DNA of 44,154 bases from JAJPXC01 sp964628905 (GTDB lineage Bacteria > Bacteroidota > Bacteroidia > Bacteroidales > Muribaculaceae). The notes beneath the pieces are model-generated. The model had not been told where the DNA came from. It saw only the letters and a program-made list of their open reading frames with translations, and made no database searches. Shown here one piece after another: positions 8,388 through 16,625 of the stretch. Positions within the stretch are counted from its first letter, which is position 1; each line of letters opens with the position of its first letter. The stretch is taken from contig CAZVNS010000015.1 in NCBI GenBank assembly GCA_964628905.1, positions 1 through 44,154 of the forward strand, read 5' to 3'. The translations under genes and the position numbers were made by a program.

Positions 8388-8395
8388 CAAAGATA
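8388..8395 (-). promoter_or_regulatory. -7 box (TATCTTTG) for helicase operon
   Basis: Minus-strand TATCTTTG, a full consensus match, 21 bases before the helicase ATG at 8366. No TTTG lies at the expected upstream distance. Confidence 0.45.
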
Positions 8396-8472
8396 CAACA
8401 ACGCAGAATATATTTTCGGCTCTGATTGAGATTTTTTACAGTTTTTTTAGCCAACATACGCCTTCAGTTGTT

Positions 8473-8480
8473 TAATTTTG
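8473..8480 (+). promoter_or_regulatory. -7 box (TAATTTTG) for mfd
   Basis: Plus-strand TAATTTTG ends 10 bases before the mfd ATG, giving a leader of only a few bases. The -33 element is not evident. It is back to back with the helicase promoter. Confidence 0.45.
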
Positions 8481-8490
8481 TAGGCTATTT

Positions 8491-11400
8491 ATGGATACAC
8501 ACGCATTACTGAAGATATTTGACTCGCCGGAGCGCCAGGCGGCAGCGAAAGCCGCACTCAAGAGCACTTCGGCTAAAGGTGTTGACTTCTACGGGCTTGC
8601 CGGCTCGTCAGTGGCCATGATGCTTGCGTCGCTACCGACGGTGAAGGGGCGCCCGCTGTTGGTTGTAGGTGAGTCGCTCGACGATGCGGGATACATCTAC
8701 CACGACCTGTCGCGCCTGCTTGGCGAGGAGGCCGTGGCGATGCTCCCCTCGGGCTATAAGCGCGACATCAAGTACGGCCAGGTCGACCCCCCAAACCAGA
8801 TACTCCGCGTCGAGGCGCTCAACCGCTGGACCACCGACCCGGCGCTGCGCATGGTGATCACCTACCCCGAAGCGCTGGCCGAGCGCGTGGCTTCGCGCGA
8901 CACACTTGAGGCCCACACTCTGCGGCTGTCGGTGGATGAGCAGATCGATATGGTTGATGCTGAAAAGTGGCTGCGCGAGAACGGTTTTAACGAGGTTGAC
9001 TACGTCTACGAGCCGGGGCAGTTTGCCGTGCGCGGCTCGATACTCGACATCTTCGGCTACTCCTACGAGCTACCCTACCGCATCGACTTCTTCGGCGACG
9101 ACATCGAGTCGATACGCTCCTTCAACACCGAGACGCAGCTGTCGCAGGACAAGCTCCACGACATCTCCATCACATCCAACGTGGCCTCACAGAGCCGCGG
9201 GGAGTCGCTGCTGAGCTTCATCGACTCCAAGACGCGCATCGCCTCGCGCGTCACCGCCGACTACATCGCCGGGCGCATCCGCGCCATCGCCGCCGAGGGC
9301 TTCTCGACCAGCGCCACTATGGCCTCGGAGGGGGATGCCTCAGCGATGCTCCAGGTGGTCGACCCCGACGAGTTTGCCAATGCGCTATCCGGCTTCAGGA
9401 TGCTCCGCTTCACAGCCGCCGCCGACGTGGCCTCGTCAGGAGCTGCCGCCATCAACTTCGACTGCTCCCCCCAGGGCATCTTCCATAAGAATTTCGACCT
9501 GATCAGCGACTCGTTCAAGACACTCCTTGGCCAAGGGTACACCCTCTACATACTGAGCGACTCACCCAAACAGATCGACCGACTCCGGGCCATATTCGAC
9601 GACCGCGGCGACCGTTTCTCATTCACCGCCGTCAACGGCACCCTCCACGAAGGCTTCGTCGACCACACGACCCGCACGGCTGTGTTCACCGACCACCAGA
9701 TATTCGACCGCTTCCACAAATACACTCTCAAGAGCGACCGCGCACGTTCAGGCAAGGTGGAGCTGTCGCTCAAGGAGTTGCAGTCGATTGAGCCGGGCGA
9801 CTACATCGTGCATGTGGACCACGGCGTGGGCAAGTTCGCCGGACTGCTGCGCACCAACGTCAACGGCCACACCCAGGAGATGATCAAGCTCGTATACCAG
9901 AACGACGACATCATCTTCGTGTCGATCCACGCCCTGCACAAACTCGCCAAATACCGCGGCAAGGAGGGCGTTACTCCAAAAATCAACAAGCTCGGCTCCG
10001 GCGCCTGGAACCGCATGAAGGAGCGCACCAAGTCGAAGCTCAAGGACATAGCCCGCGACCTGATACGCCTATACGCCGCCCGCAAGGATGAAAAGGGTTT
10101 CCAATTCTCACCCGACTCATACCTGCAGCACGAGTTGGAGGCTTCGTTCATCTACGAAGACACCCCCGACCAGCTCACCGCCACCCAGGCCGTAAAGGCC
10201 GACATGGAGAGCTCGCGCCCAATGGACCGTCTGATCTGCGGCGACGTGGGTTTCGGCAAAACCGAAATCGCCATCCGCGCAGCCTTCAAAGCCGCCGCCG
10301 ACAACAAGCAGACCGCCGTGCTCGTGCCCACCACCGTGCTCGCCTACCAGCACTACAACACCTTCAAGGACCGTCTCAAGGACTTCCCCGTACGTGTCGA
10401 CTACCTAAGCCGCGCCCGCACCCCCAAGCAGGTCAAGCAGATACTCGACGACCTGGCCGCCGGCAAAATCGACATCATCATCGGCACTCACAAGCTCATA
10501 GGCAAGTCGGTTAAGTTCAAGGATTTAGGATTGCTCGTAGTCGACGAGGAGCAGAAATTCGGCGTTGCCGTCAAGGAGAAGCTCAAGCAGATGAAGCTCA
10601 ACGTCGACACCCTGACAATGAGCGCCACCCCCATACCTCGCACCCTGCAATTCTCGCTCATGGGCGCCCGCGACCTTTCGGCTATCACCACCCCGCCGGC
10701 CAACCGCTACCCCATAATCACCTCAGTCGATTCACTGACCGACGACCGCATGGCCGAAGCCATCAACTTCGAACTGTCGCGCAACGGCCAGGTGTTCATC
10801 GTCAGCCCCCGCATCGAGGGGTTGTACGAACTCGAGGCCATGGTAAAGCGCGTAGTGCCCGACGCCCGCACCATCGTGGCCCACGGCCAGATGCCCCCCG
10901 AGCGCCTCGAAAAGGCCATCATCGACTTCGCCAACCACGACTACGACGTGCTCCTGGCCACCACCATCATCGAGAGCGGCATCGATATGCCCAACGTCAA
11001 CACCATCATGGTCAACAACGCCCAGAACTTCGGCCTGAGCGAGCTGCACCAGCTCCGCGGCCGCGTGGGCCGATCATCGCGCAAGGCATTCTGCTACCTG
11101 TTGGTGCCACCAACCAACCCCCTTAGCCTCGTGGCGCGCCGACGCCTGCAAGCCATCGAGTCGTTCAGCAACCTCGGCAGCGGCATCCACATAGCCATGC
11201 AGGACCTCGACATCCGCGGCGCCGGCAACCTGCTCGGAGCCGAACAGAGCGGCTTCATCGCCGACCTTGGCTACGAAACCTACCAGAAGATACTCCGGGA
11301 GGCCGTCACAGAGCTTCGCACCGAGGAGTTTGCCGACGTGATCACCGACGATTCCACCCACTCCCCCGATGACACTGAGTATGTGGCCGACTGCGTAATC

Positions 11401-11847
11401 GAGTCAGACATGGAGCTCCTCCTCCCCGCCCTGTACGTGCCCCAGGAGAGTGAGCGCATATCCCTCTACCAGGAGCTTGACTCCATCGAACGCGAGGACC
11501 AGCTCAAGGCTTTCGCCGACCGCCTGGTCGACCGCTTCGGCAAGATACCTCACGAAACCGAGGAACTGCTGCGCATCCCCCGCCTACGCCGCCTCGCCCG
11601 CCAATTAGGCATCGAGAAGGTGGCCCTGAAGCAAGGCTCGATGTACATCTACTTCGTCGACGAATCCAACAAGGCCTACTACCAGAGCCCCATGTTTGGA
11701 CGCATCCTCAACTATCTGCAGCTCAACCCCAAGCGCTGCCGTATCCGCGAGCGTCAAGGGAAGCGCTCGATAGCCATCGACCGCGTCCCCACCGTGGCCG
11801 ACGCCGTCGACATCCTCACCACCATCCACTCCCTCCAGTCAGTCTAA
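8491..11847 (+). CDS. mfd: Transcription-repair coupling factor
   Basis: 1118-residue Mfd, which removes RNA polymerase stalled at DNA lesions and recruits UvrA. It has an N-terminal degenerate UvrB-like module (to about 330), a CarD-like RNA-polymerase interaction domain starting near 434 (SIEPGDYIVHVDHGVGKFAG), a RecG-like translocase with Walker A GDVGFGKT near 584 and DEEQ near 683, SATPIPRTL and QLRGRVGRS, and a C-terminal TRCF domain. Length is close to the E. coli protein. It is followed by argS behind its own promoter. This is a confident housekeeping call. Confidence 0.97.
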   Translation: MDTHALLKIFDSPERQAAAKAALKSTSAKGVDFYGLAGSSVAMMLASLPTVKGRPLLVVGESLDDAGYIYHDLSRLLGEEAVAMLPSGYKRDIKYGQVDPPNQILRVEALNRWTTDPALRMVITYPEALAERVASRDTLEAHTLRLSVDEQIDMVDAEKWLRENGFNEVDYVYEPGQFAVRGSILDIFGYSYELPYRIDFFGDDIESIRSFNTETQLSQDKLHDISITSNVASQSRGESLLSFIDSKTRIASRVTADYIAGRIRAIAAEGFSTSATMASEGDASAMLQVVDPDEFANALSGFRMLRFTAAADVASSGAAAINFDCSPQGIFHKNFDLISDSFKTLLGQGYTLYILSDSPKQIDRLRAIFDDRGDRFSFTAVNGTLHEGFVDHTTRTAVFTDHQIFDRFHKYTLKSDRARSGKVELSLKELQSIEPGDYIVHVDHGVGKFAGLLRTNVNGHTQEMIKLVYQNDDIIFVSIHALHKLAKYRGKEGVTPKINKLGSGAWNRMKERTKSKLKDIARDLIRLYAARKDEKGFQFSPDSYLQHELEASFIYEDTPDQLTATQAVKADMESSRPMDRLICGDVGFGKTEIAIRAAFKAAADNKQTAVLVPTTVLAYQHYNTFKDRLKDFPVRVDYLSRARTPKQVKQILDDLAAGKIDIIIGTHKLIGKSVKFKDLGLLVVDEEQKFGVAVKEKLKQMKLNVDTLTMSATPIPRTLQFSLMGARDLSAITTPPANRYPIITSVDSLTDDRMAEAINFELSRNGQVFIVSPRIEGLYELEAMVKRVVPDARTIVAHGQMPPERLEKAIIDFANHDYDVLLATTIIESGIDMPNVNTIMVNNAQNFGLSELHQLRGRVGRSSRKAFCYLLVPPTNPLSLVARRRLQAIESFSNLGSGIHIAMQDLDIRGAGNLLGAEQSGFIADLGYETYQKILREAVTELRTEEFADVITDDSTHSPDDTEYVADCVIESDMELLLPALYVPQESERISLYQELDSIEREDQLKAFADRLVDRFGKIPHETEELLRIPRLRRLARQLGIEKVALKQGSMYIYFVDESNKAYYQSPMFGRILNYLQLNPKRCRIRERQGKRSIAIDRVPTVADAVDILTTIHSLQSV

Positions 11848-11862
11848 ACAAGAACATAGGTG

Positions 11863-11894
11863 GTTGGCAATGCCGGGGGGAATTTGTATCTTTG
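11863..11894 (+). promoter_or_regulatory. argS promoter
   Basis: GTTG (11863-11866, 3 of 4 to TTTG), 20 bases, then TATCTTTG (11887-11894, full match), about 36 bases before the argS ATG. A G6 run lies in the spacer. Confidence 0.6.
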
Positions 11895-11930
11895 TAGCCT
11901 AATTGCATAACCAATAAGAAACTGAACACA

Positions 11931-13718
11931 ATGTCAATCGACAAAATCATAGCTCAAGCTGTGGCACGCGCCGTCAACCAGCTATATGGCGTGGAGACCG
12001 ATGCCGCCGCTATCAAGCTCGAAACCACAAAAAAAGACTTTGAGGGCAACCTCACTGTTGTAACCTTCCCATGGGTGAAGGCCGCGCGAAAGTCGCCCGA
12101 AGCCGTGGGCCGGGAAATCGGCCAGTGGCTCGTCGACAACGAGCCGGCAGTCGACCGCTTCAACGTGATCAAGGGCTTCCTCAACATCGTGATCGAGCCT
12201 ACATCCTGGAACTCGGTGCTCGAGCACATCATCGACACCCCCGACTACGGTATCACCCGCGCCGACTCTTCATCGCCCCTGGTGATGGTGGAATACTCGT
12301 CGCCAAACACCAACAAACCCCTCCACCTGGGGCACGTGCGCAACAACCTGCTCGGCTACTCGCTGTCGCAGATACTCAAAGCCTGCGGCAACCGCGTGGT
12401 CAAGACCAACATCGTCAACGACCGCGGCATCCACATCTGCAAGTCAATGCTCGCCTGGCAGAAGTGGGGCGACGGCGCAACTCCAGAGTCGACCGGCAGG
12501 AAGGGCGACCACCTGATCGGCGACTTCTACGTGCTCTTCGACAAACACTTCAAGGCCGAGGTCAAGGAGCTTATGGAGAAGGGGATGACCGAAGATGAGG
12601 CCAAAGCCGCCTCTCCCTTGATGGCCGAAGCCCGCGAGATGCTCCGCCGCTGGGAGGCTCAGGACCCCGAAGTGCGCAAGCTCTGGGCGATGATGAACCA
12701 GTGGGTTTACGACGGTTTTGACCAGACATACCGCCGTATGGGTGTGGACTTCGACAAAATATACTACGAGAGCAACACCTACCTCGAAGGCAAGGACAAA
12801 GTGCTTGAAGGACTCGAGCGCGGCATCATGTACCGCAAGGAGGATGGCTCGGTTTGGGCCGACCTCACCGCCGACGGACTCGACCACAAGCTGCTGCTCC
12901 GCAGCGACGGTACCTCGGTGTACATGACCCAGGACATCGGCACCGCCAAACTCCGCTACATGGACTACCCCATCGACAAGATGATCTATGTGGTGGGCAA
13001 TGAGCAGAACTACCACTTCCAGGTGCTCTCGCTGCTGCTCGACAAGCTCGGGTTTAAGTGGGGCAAGGCCCTGGTGCACTTCAGCTACGGCATGGTCGAG
13101 CTCCCCGAGGGTAAGATGAAGAGCCGCGAGGGCACAGTGGTCGACGCCGACGACCTGATGGACGAGATGGTCACCACCGCCCGCCAAGTGGCCGTGGAGC
13201 AAGGACGCACCGCCGACTTCTCAGAGGCCGAGATCGACCGCCTGGCCGAAGTAGTAGGGCTCGGAGCGCTCAAATACTTCCTGCTCAAGGTCGACCCGCG
13301 CAAGAATATAACCTTCAACCCCAAGGAGTCAATCGACTTCAACGGCAACACCGGCCCCTTCATCCAGTACACCTACGCCCGCATCTGCTCGGTGCTCCGC
13401 AAGGCCAAGGAACAAGGCTTTGAGATTACCAACCACTTAGGTGTGGTGCCCGCCGAGAAGGAGATTGAGCTGATCCAGACCCTCGCCGACTACCCCTCCA
13501 CCGTGGCCGAGGCCGGACGCAGCTACTCCCCCGCTCTAATCGCCAACTACGTATATGAGCTGGCAAAGCAGTTCAACCAGTTCTACCACGACTTCTCAAT
13601 ACTCCGCGAGGAGGATGCCGCCACCCGCTCGCTGCGCCTGGCGCTTAGCGAGGCCACAGCCCGCATCATCCGCTCCGCCCTGTCGCTCCTTGGCATCGAA
13701 GCCCCCGAGCGCATGTAA
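11931..13718 (+). CDS. argS: Arginyl-tRNA synthetase
   Basis: 595-residue class I aminoacyl-tRNA synthetase that charges tRNA-Arg. Seen: N-terminal Add-1 region (about 1-90), the HIGH-type motif in SSPNTNKPLHLGHVRNN (HLGH near 133), a KMSKS-type KMKSR near 394, and the helical anticodon-binding domain at the C-terminus ending LLGIEAPERM. Length is typical. It has its own promoter and is followed after 99 bases by the Bax-inhibitor-1 gene. Confidence 0.97.
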   Translation: MSIDKIIAQAVARAVNQLYGVETDAAAIKLETTKKDFEGNLTVVTFPWVKAARKSPEAVGREIGQWLVDNEPAVDRFNVIKGFLNIVIEPTSWNSVLEHIIDTPDYGITRADSSSPLVMVEYSSPNTNKPLHLGHVRNNLLGYSLSQILKACGNRVVKTNIVNDRGIHICKSMLAWQKWGDGATPESTGRKGDHLIGDFYVLFDKHFKAEVKELMEKGMTEDEAKAASPLMAEAREMLRRWEAQDPEVRKLWAMMNQWVYDGFDQTYRRMGVDFDKIYYESNTYLEGKDKVLEGLERGIMYRKEDGSVWADLTADGLDHKLLLRSDGTSVYMTQDIGTAKLRYMDYPIDKMIYVVGNEQNYHFQVLSLLLDKLGFKWGKALVHFSYGMVELPEGKMKSREGTVVDADDLMDEMVTTARQVAVEQGRTADFSEAEIDRLAEVVGLGALKYFLLKVDPRKNITFNPKESIDFNGNTGPFIQYTYARICSVLRKAKEQGFEITNHLGVVPAEKEIELIQTLADYPSTVAEAGRSYSPALIANYVYELAKQFNQFYHDFSILREEDAATRSLRLALSEATARIIRSALSLLGIEAPERM

Positions 13719-13742
13719 AGGGAAGTTTTTAGAGTTTTTAAA

Positions 13743-13773
13743 GTTAAAGTCCTTAGGGTCGTTAAAGTCCTTA
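13743..13773. repeat. Direct repeat GTTAAAGTCCTTA x2
   Basis: The 13-mer GTTAAAGTCCTTA occurs at 13743-13755 and 13761-13773, separated by 5 bases, in the AT-rich gap after argS. Related AAGTTTTTA units precede it. Probably low-complexity intergenic filler. Confidence 0.6.
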
Positions 13774-13817
13774 AACATCCAAAGGCCCCTCAATAATCTC
13801 CAACAAATTTCATAACA

Positions 13818-14531
13818 ATGGACAATTACAACTACAATCTCCCTCCCCAGTACACCGGCACGGTCGACATGGCCGCCCGCGTGTCAGCAGTGATGAAACA
13901 AGTGTACCTGCGCATGACAATAGCCCTGCTCATCACAGGCTTCATCTCTTATTTCTGCGCCAGCTCTCGCGGGTTCTTCCAATTTGCCGTTGAGCACTCC
14001 TTCATGGTGCAGTGGCTCCCACTGCTCGGCGCCATCGCCATCGTAATCGGCCTCGGAGCCGGCATCAACCGGCTCTCACCCGGAGCCGCCACGGGGCTGC
14101 TTCTGCTGTTGGCCGCCCTCTACGGTGTGTCGCTCACGCCCATCTTCTGGATCTACACCGGCACATCAATCGCCAAGACTTTCTTCATCACCGCCGGCAC
14201 ATTCGGCGCAATGAGCGTCTACGGCTACTTCACCGACCGCGACCTGTCGCGCTTCGGCTCGATACTGATCATGTGCCTCTTCGGCCTGATTATCGTGGCC
14301 CTGGTCAACATCTTCATGAAGTCATCGACCCTCGACTGGATCATCTCGGGCGCCGGAGTACTCATCTTCATCGGCCTCACCGCCTGGGACACCCAGCAAA
14401 TCAAGACCATGGCGCAGCAATTCCCCGCTATGCATGTGGGCAAACTCGCCTGCATAGGCGCGCTGAGCCTCTACCTCGACTTCATCAACCTCTTCCTCTA
14501 TCTGCTCCGCTTCTTCGGCGACCGCGACTGA
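13818..14531 (+). CDS. Bax inhibitor-1/YccA family membrane protein
   Basis: 237-residue polytopic inner-membrane protein of the BI-1/YccA (TMBIM) family, with about seven hydrophobic segments and the characteristic C-terminal part GLTAWDTQQIK...LYLDFINLFLYLLRFFG. Bacterial members include YccA, which modulates FtsH, and BsYetJ, a pH-sensitive calcium channel; which role applies here is unknown. The N-terminal 20 residues (DNYNYNLPPQY) are polar and Tyr/Asn-rich, as in other Bacteroidales members. It stands between argS and the variable island. Confidence 0.9.
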   Translation: MDNYNYNLPPQYTGTVDMAARVSAVMKQVYLRMTIALLITGFISYFCASSRGFFQFAVEHSFMVQWLPLLGAIAIVIGLGAGINRLSPGAATGLLLLLAALYGVSLTPIFWIYTGTSIAKTFFITAGTFGAMSVYGYFTDRDLSRFGSILIMCLFGLIIVALVNIFMKSSTLDWIISGAGVLIFIGLTAWDTQQIKTMAQQFPAMHVGKLACIGALSLYLDFINLFLYLLRFFGDRD

Positions 14532-14544
14532 GCGATGTAGAGCG

Positions 14545-14826
14545 ATGTCAATTCGCGAAAACTACGGCATTATACTCCGTTTAGGAGCACCAATACTCGT
14601 AGGACAACTGGGCATGATCGTTGTTGGCTTCGCCGACAACATCATGCTCGGTCAGTATTCCACGCAAGCATTGTCGGCGGCATCGCTGGTCAACAACCTC
14701 TTCAACGTGGTGATCTTCGCCATCCTTGGCTTCACCTACGGTCTGACGCCGCTGCTGGGCGCCCTCTTCCTTGCAGCCGCCCTATTCCTCTACTACTTCC
14801 TCCGCACAACCCGACGTCGCCCCTAA
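14545..14826 (+). pseudogene. MATE family efflux transporter, internally deleted
   Basis: Open frame of 93 codons. Residues 1-72 are the N-terminus of a MATE/NorM transporter (IRENYGIILRLGAPILVGQLG, then GFADNIMLGQYSTQALSAAS, then FGFTYGLTPL-like). Residues about 73-93 (ALFLAAALFLYYFLRTTRRRP) look like the last helix and basic tail of the same family. A whole MATE has about 440 residues, so roughly 350 codons from the middle are missing while the frame is kept. The junction is near 14755-14770. It cannot transport with about three helices. Alternative: a functional miniature membrane protein, less likely. It lies 13 bases after the BI-1 gene. Confidence 0.75.
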
Positions 14827-14828
14827 TA

Positions 14829-14860
14829 TTTGAAGTCTATCAATAGTTTGACTACCTTTG
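14829..14860 (+). promoter_or_regulatory. Methyltransferase promoter (TTTG-N20-TACCTTTG)
   Basis: TTTG at 14829-14832, exactly 20 bases, TACCTTTG at 14853-14860: a perfect Bacteroidota promoter beginning 3 bases after the MATE remnant stop. It excludes the TTG at 14830 as start and points to ATG 14881. Confidence 0.8.
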
Positions 14861-14880
14861 TCCATCATAATCTAAAAATA

Positions 14881-16215
14881 ATGAGCCATAATCATAATAA
14901 AAATAATACGCATGCAGACAGCGTAAAAACTTACGAACTACCTCTATATACTACTGGACAAAGGGAGAGAGATGACGACCTAACAATGTTGTCACTCTTC
15001 TCGGGTTGCGGAGGTATGGACTTGGGATTTGAGGGGCATTTTATATGCCACCGACGGTCGGTGGGCGACAGCAATTGGATAGAGTCAGACGTCAACGACA
15101 ACTGGGTGACATTGCGCAAAAACCGCTTCACCACCGTGTTTGCCAACGACATACTGCGCGAGGCCAACCTCGCCTGGAGCAACTATATGAGCCGCTTCGG
15201 CAAAGACCCGTCGCTTTACCGCTTCCAGAGCATCGTAGAGCTTGTGAAGATGCATCAGAGCGGGATCGACGTATTTCCCAAGGATGTGGATATCGTTACC
15301 GGAGGATTTCCTTGTCAGGACTTCTCTGTGGCCGGCAAGCGCCGCGGCTTTGACTCAGGCAAGATGCACGATGGTTCAAAGCGCGCTGACGACCTCCCCT
15401 CGGAGGAGACCCGCGGCAAGCTGTACTTCTGGATGAAACAAGTGATCGATATCGTAAAACCCAAAGTATTTGTGGCCGAAAATGTCAAGGGACTCGTAAG
15501 CCTCGGCGAAGTGAAGGAGATCATCCAGCGCGACTTCGCCGGAGCCGACGATGGCGGCTATATAGTGCTCGACCCGCGGGTGCTTCACGCCGCCGACTAT
15601 GGCGTGCCCGAGTCGCGCGAGAGAGTGGTCTTCATCGGCATACGCCGATCAGCCCTCAACGACCAGGCCCGACGCATTCTGTCGGCCGACAGACCCATCC
15701 CCGACGAATACAACCCCTACCCCAGCCCCACCCACTCCCGCAACAGCCGGCCGGAACACGGACTGCAGCCGGCAGTGACATGTCGCGAAGTGTTCCAAGG
15801 ACTTCTCGAGCCTGACCAATCGACCGACCTGTCGCAGCGCTACTACTCTGGAGCCAAATACATGGGTAAACATTGCCAGGGGCAGAGCGAAATCCCCCTC
15901 GACGGCCTCGGCCCCACAATCCGCTCCGAGCATCACGGCAATATCGAATACCGCCGACTATCCTCAGAGCATGGAGGCGCCAACACCGACGAGCTCAGCC
16001 AAGGGATGGCCGAGCGGCGACTCACCCCCCGCGAATGTGCCCTGATACAGACCTTCCCCCCGGACTACCCCTTCGTCACCCTCAAGCCCGGCTCCGGCCG
16101 CTTCGAAGTCAGCCCATCCGGCGCCTACAAAGTGATAGGCAACGCCGTCCCCCCCCTGCTGGCCTACAACATCGCCCGCCGCCTCGAGCACGCCTGGCCC
16201 CTCTACTTCACTTAA
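14881..16215 (+). CDS. DNA (cytosine-5-)-methyltransferase
   Basis: 444-residue C5-cytosine methyltransferase (Dcm/HhaI class). Motif I is SLFSGCGGMDLGF (about 38-50), motif IV is GGFPCQDFSVAGKRRG with catalytic Cys near 145, motif VI is ENVKGL, motif VIII is RERVVFIGIRR, motif IX starts RLTPRECALIQTFP and motif X is YKVIGNAVPP. About 100 residues between VIII and IX form the target-recognition domain. Between motifs I and III there is an added stretch (ICHRRSVGDSNWIESDVND). No restriction endonuclease gene is seen on either side, so it is either an orphan enzyme or the survivor of a restriction-modification system. Target sequence cannot be read from the protein. Confidence 0.92.
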   Translation: MSHNHNKNNTHADSVKTYELPLYTTGQRERDDDLTMLSLFSGCGGMDLGFEGHFICHRRSVGDSNWIESDVNDNWVTLRKNRFTTVFANDILREANLAWSNYMSRFGKDPSLYRFQSIVELVKMHQSGIDVFPKDVDIVTGGFPCQDFSVAGKRRGFDSGKMHDGSKRADDLPSEETRGKLYFWMKQVIDIVKPKVFVAENVKGLVSLGEVKEIIQRDFAGADDGGYIVLDPRVLHAADYGVPESRERVVFIGIRRSALNDQARRILSADRPIPDEYNPYPSPTHSRNSRPEHGLQPAVTCREVFQGLLEPDQSTDLSQRYYSGAKYMGKHCQGQSEIPLDGLGPTIRSEHHGNIEYRRLSSEHGGANTDELSQGMAERRLTPRECALIQTFPPDYPFVTLKPGSGRFEVSPSGAYKVIGNAVPPLLAYNIARRLEHAWPLYFT

Positions 16216-16231
16216 TCGCACGTAGCTCCTT

Positions 16232-16399
16232 ATGCACGTAAATATTATTGCAATTAAACAACGGAGTGATATCGAAGCAAAGGTAGCTTTTGCTCATTTA
16301 ATGCAAAAAACCCCGTTTGAGGCTTGGGAAAAACAAGTGGTGAAGAAGCTTAGGGTTGAACAACTCATAGATTGGATTAACCGCAGAATTATAATATAG
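16232..16399 (+). CDS. Hypothetical 55-residue protein (orphan, AT-rich)
   Basis: Short ORF beginning ATG directly after an in-frame TAG and ending TAG immediately before the GNAT remnant ATG. The protein is basic and helical-looking (contains KVAFAHLMQKTPFEAWEK and ends DWINRRIII). It uses AT-rich codons unlike the flanking genes, suggesting transfer. It matches no family I know. It could be a small partner of the GNAT gene (such pairs include toxin-antitoxin operons) or a fragment of a larger gene. Confidence 0.4.
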   Translation: MHVNIIAIKQRSDIEAKVAFAHLMQKTPFEAWEKQVVKKLRVEQLIDWINRRIII

Positions 16400-16552
16400 A
16401 TGCGGCGTAGTGCGTGCCGTTTTTTTACAGTTGACGCATGTGCAGCCGCGGTGCCGTTTTATGAGAAATGTGGTTTTAGGTTCTTATCCGAGAAAGACCA
16501 TTGGTCAAGAACACGTGCGATGCACTTCGACCTAATCAATTTCGTTGACTAA
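16400..16552 (+). pseudogene. GNAT acetyltransferase, C-terminal remnant
   Basis: A 50-codon frame reading CRFFTVDACAAAVPFYEKCGF, then RFLSEKD and TRAMHFDLI. This is the C-terminal third of a GNAT N-acetyltransferase (beta-strand TVDA, then the AVPFYEKCGF helix-strand that closes the acetyl-CoA site). Full proteins of this kind have about 160 residues, so the N-terminal two thirds, including the acetyl-CoA pyrophosphate loop, are gone. It begins directly after the 55-residue ORF stop. Probably non-functional. Confidence 0.75.
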
Positions 16553-16568
16553 ATTATAAATTGTAAAT

Positions 16569-16608
16569 CGACGGGCCGGCGATGCGTGGGTGCATCACCG
16601 GCCCGTCG
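16569..16608 (-). terminator. Long GC hairpin terminator of the efflux/LpxA operon
   Basis: CGACGGGCCGG pairs with CCGGCCCGTCG (11 bp, perfect), with an inner GATGC/GCATC stem and a GTGGGT loop. On the minus strand it lies 18 bases past the LpxA-like stop and is followed by a T-rich stretch (ATTTACAATTTATAATTT). It separates the convergent island from this operon. Confidence 0.6.
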
Positions 16609-16625
16609 GGTATGGGGAGGGGGGG

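Noticed and set aside
12444..13202. 252-codon open frame antisense to argS
   Set aside because: High-GC shadow of a confirmed gene; His/Val-rich sequence without domain features or promoter.
14830..14880. Upstream TTG start for the methyltransferase
   Set aside because: It lies inside the -33 box of a perfect promoter; ATG 14881 fits the transcript.
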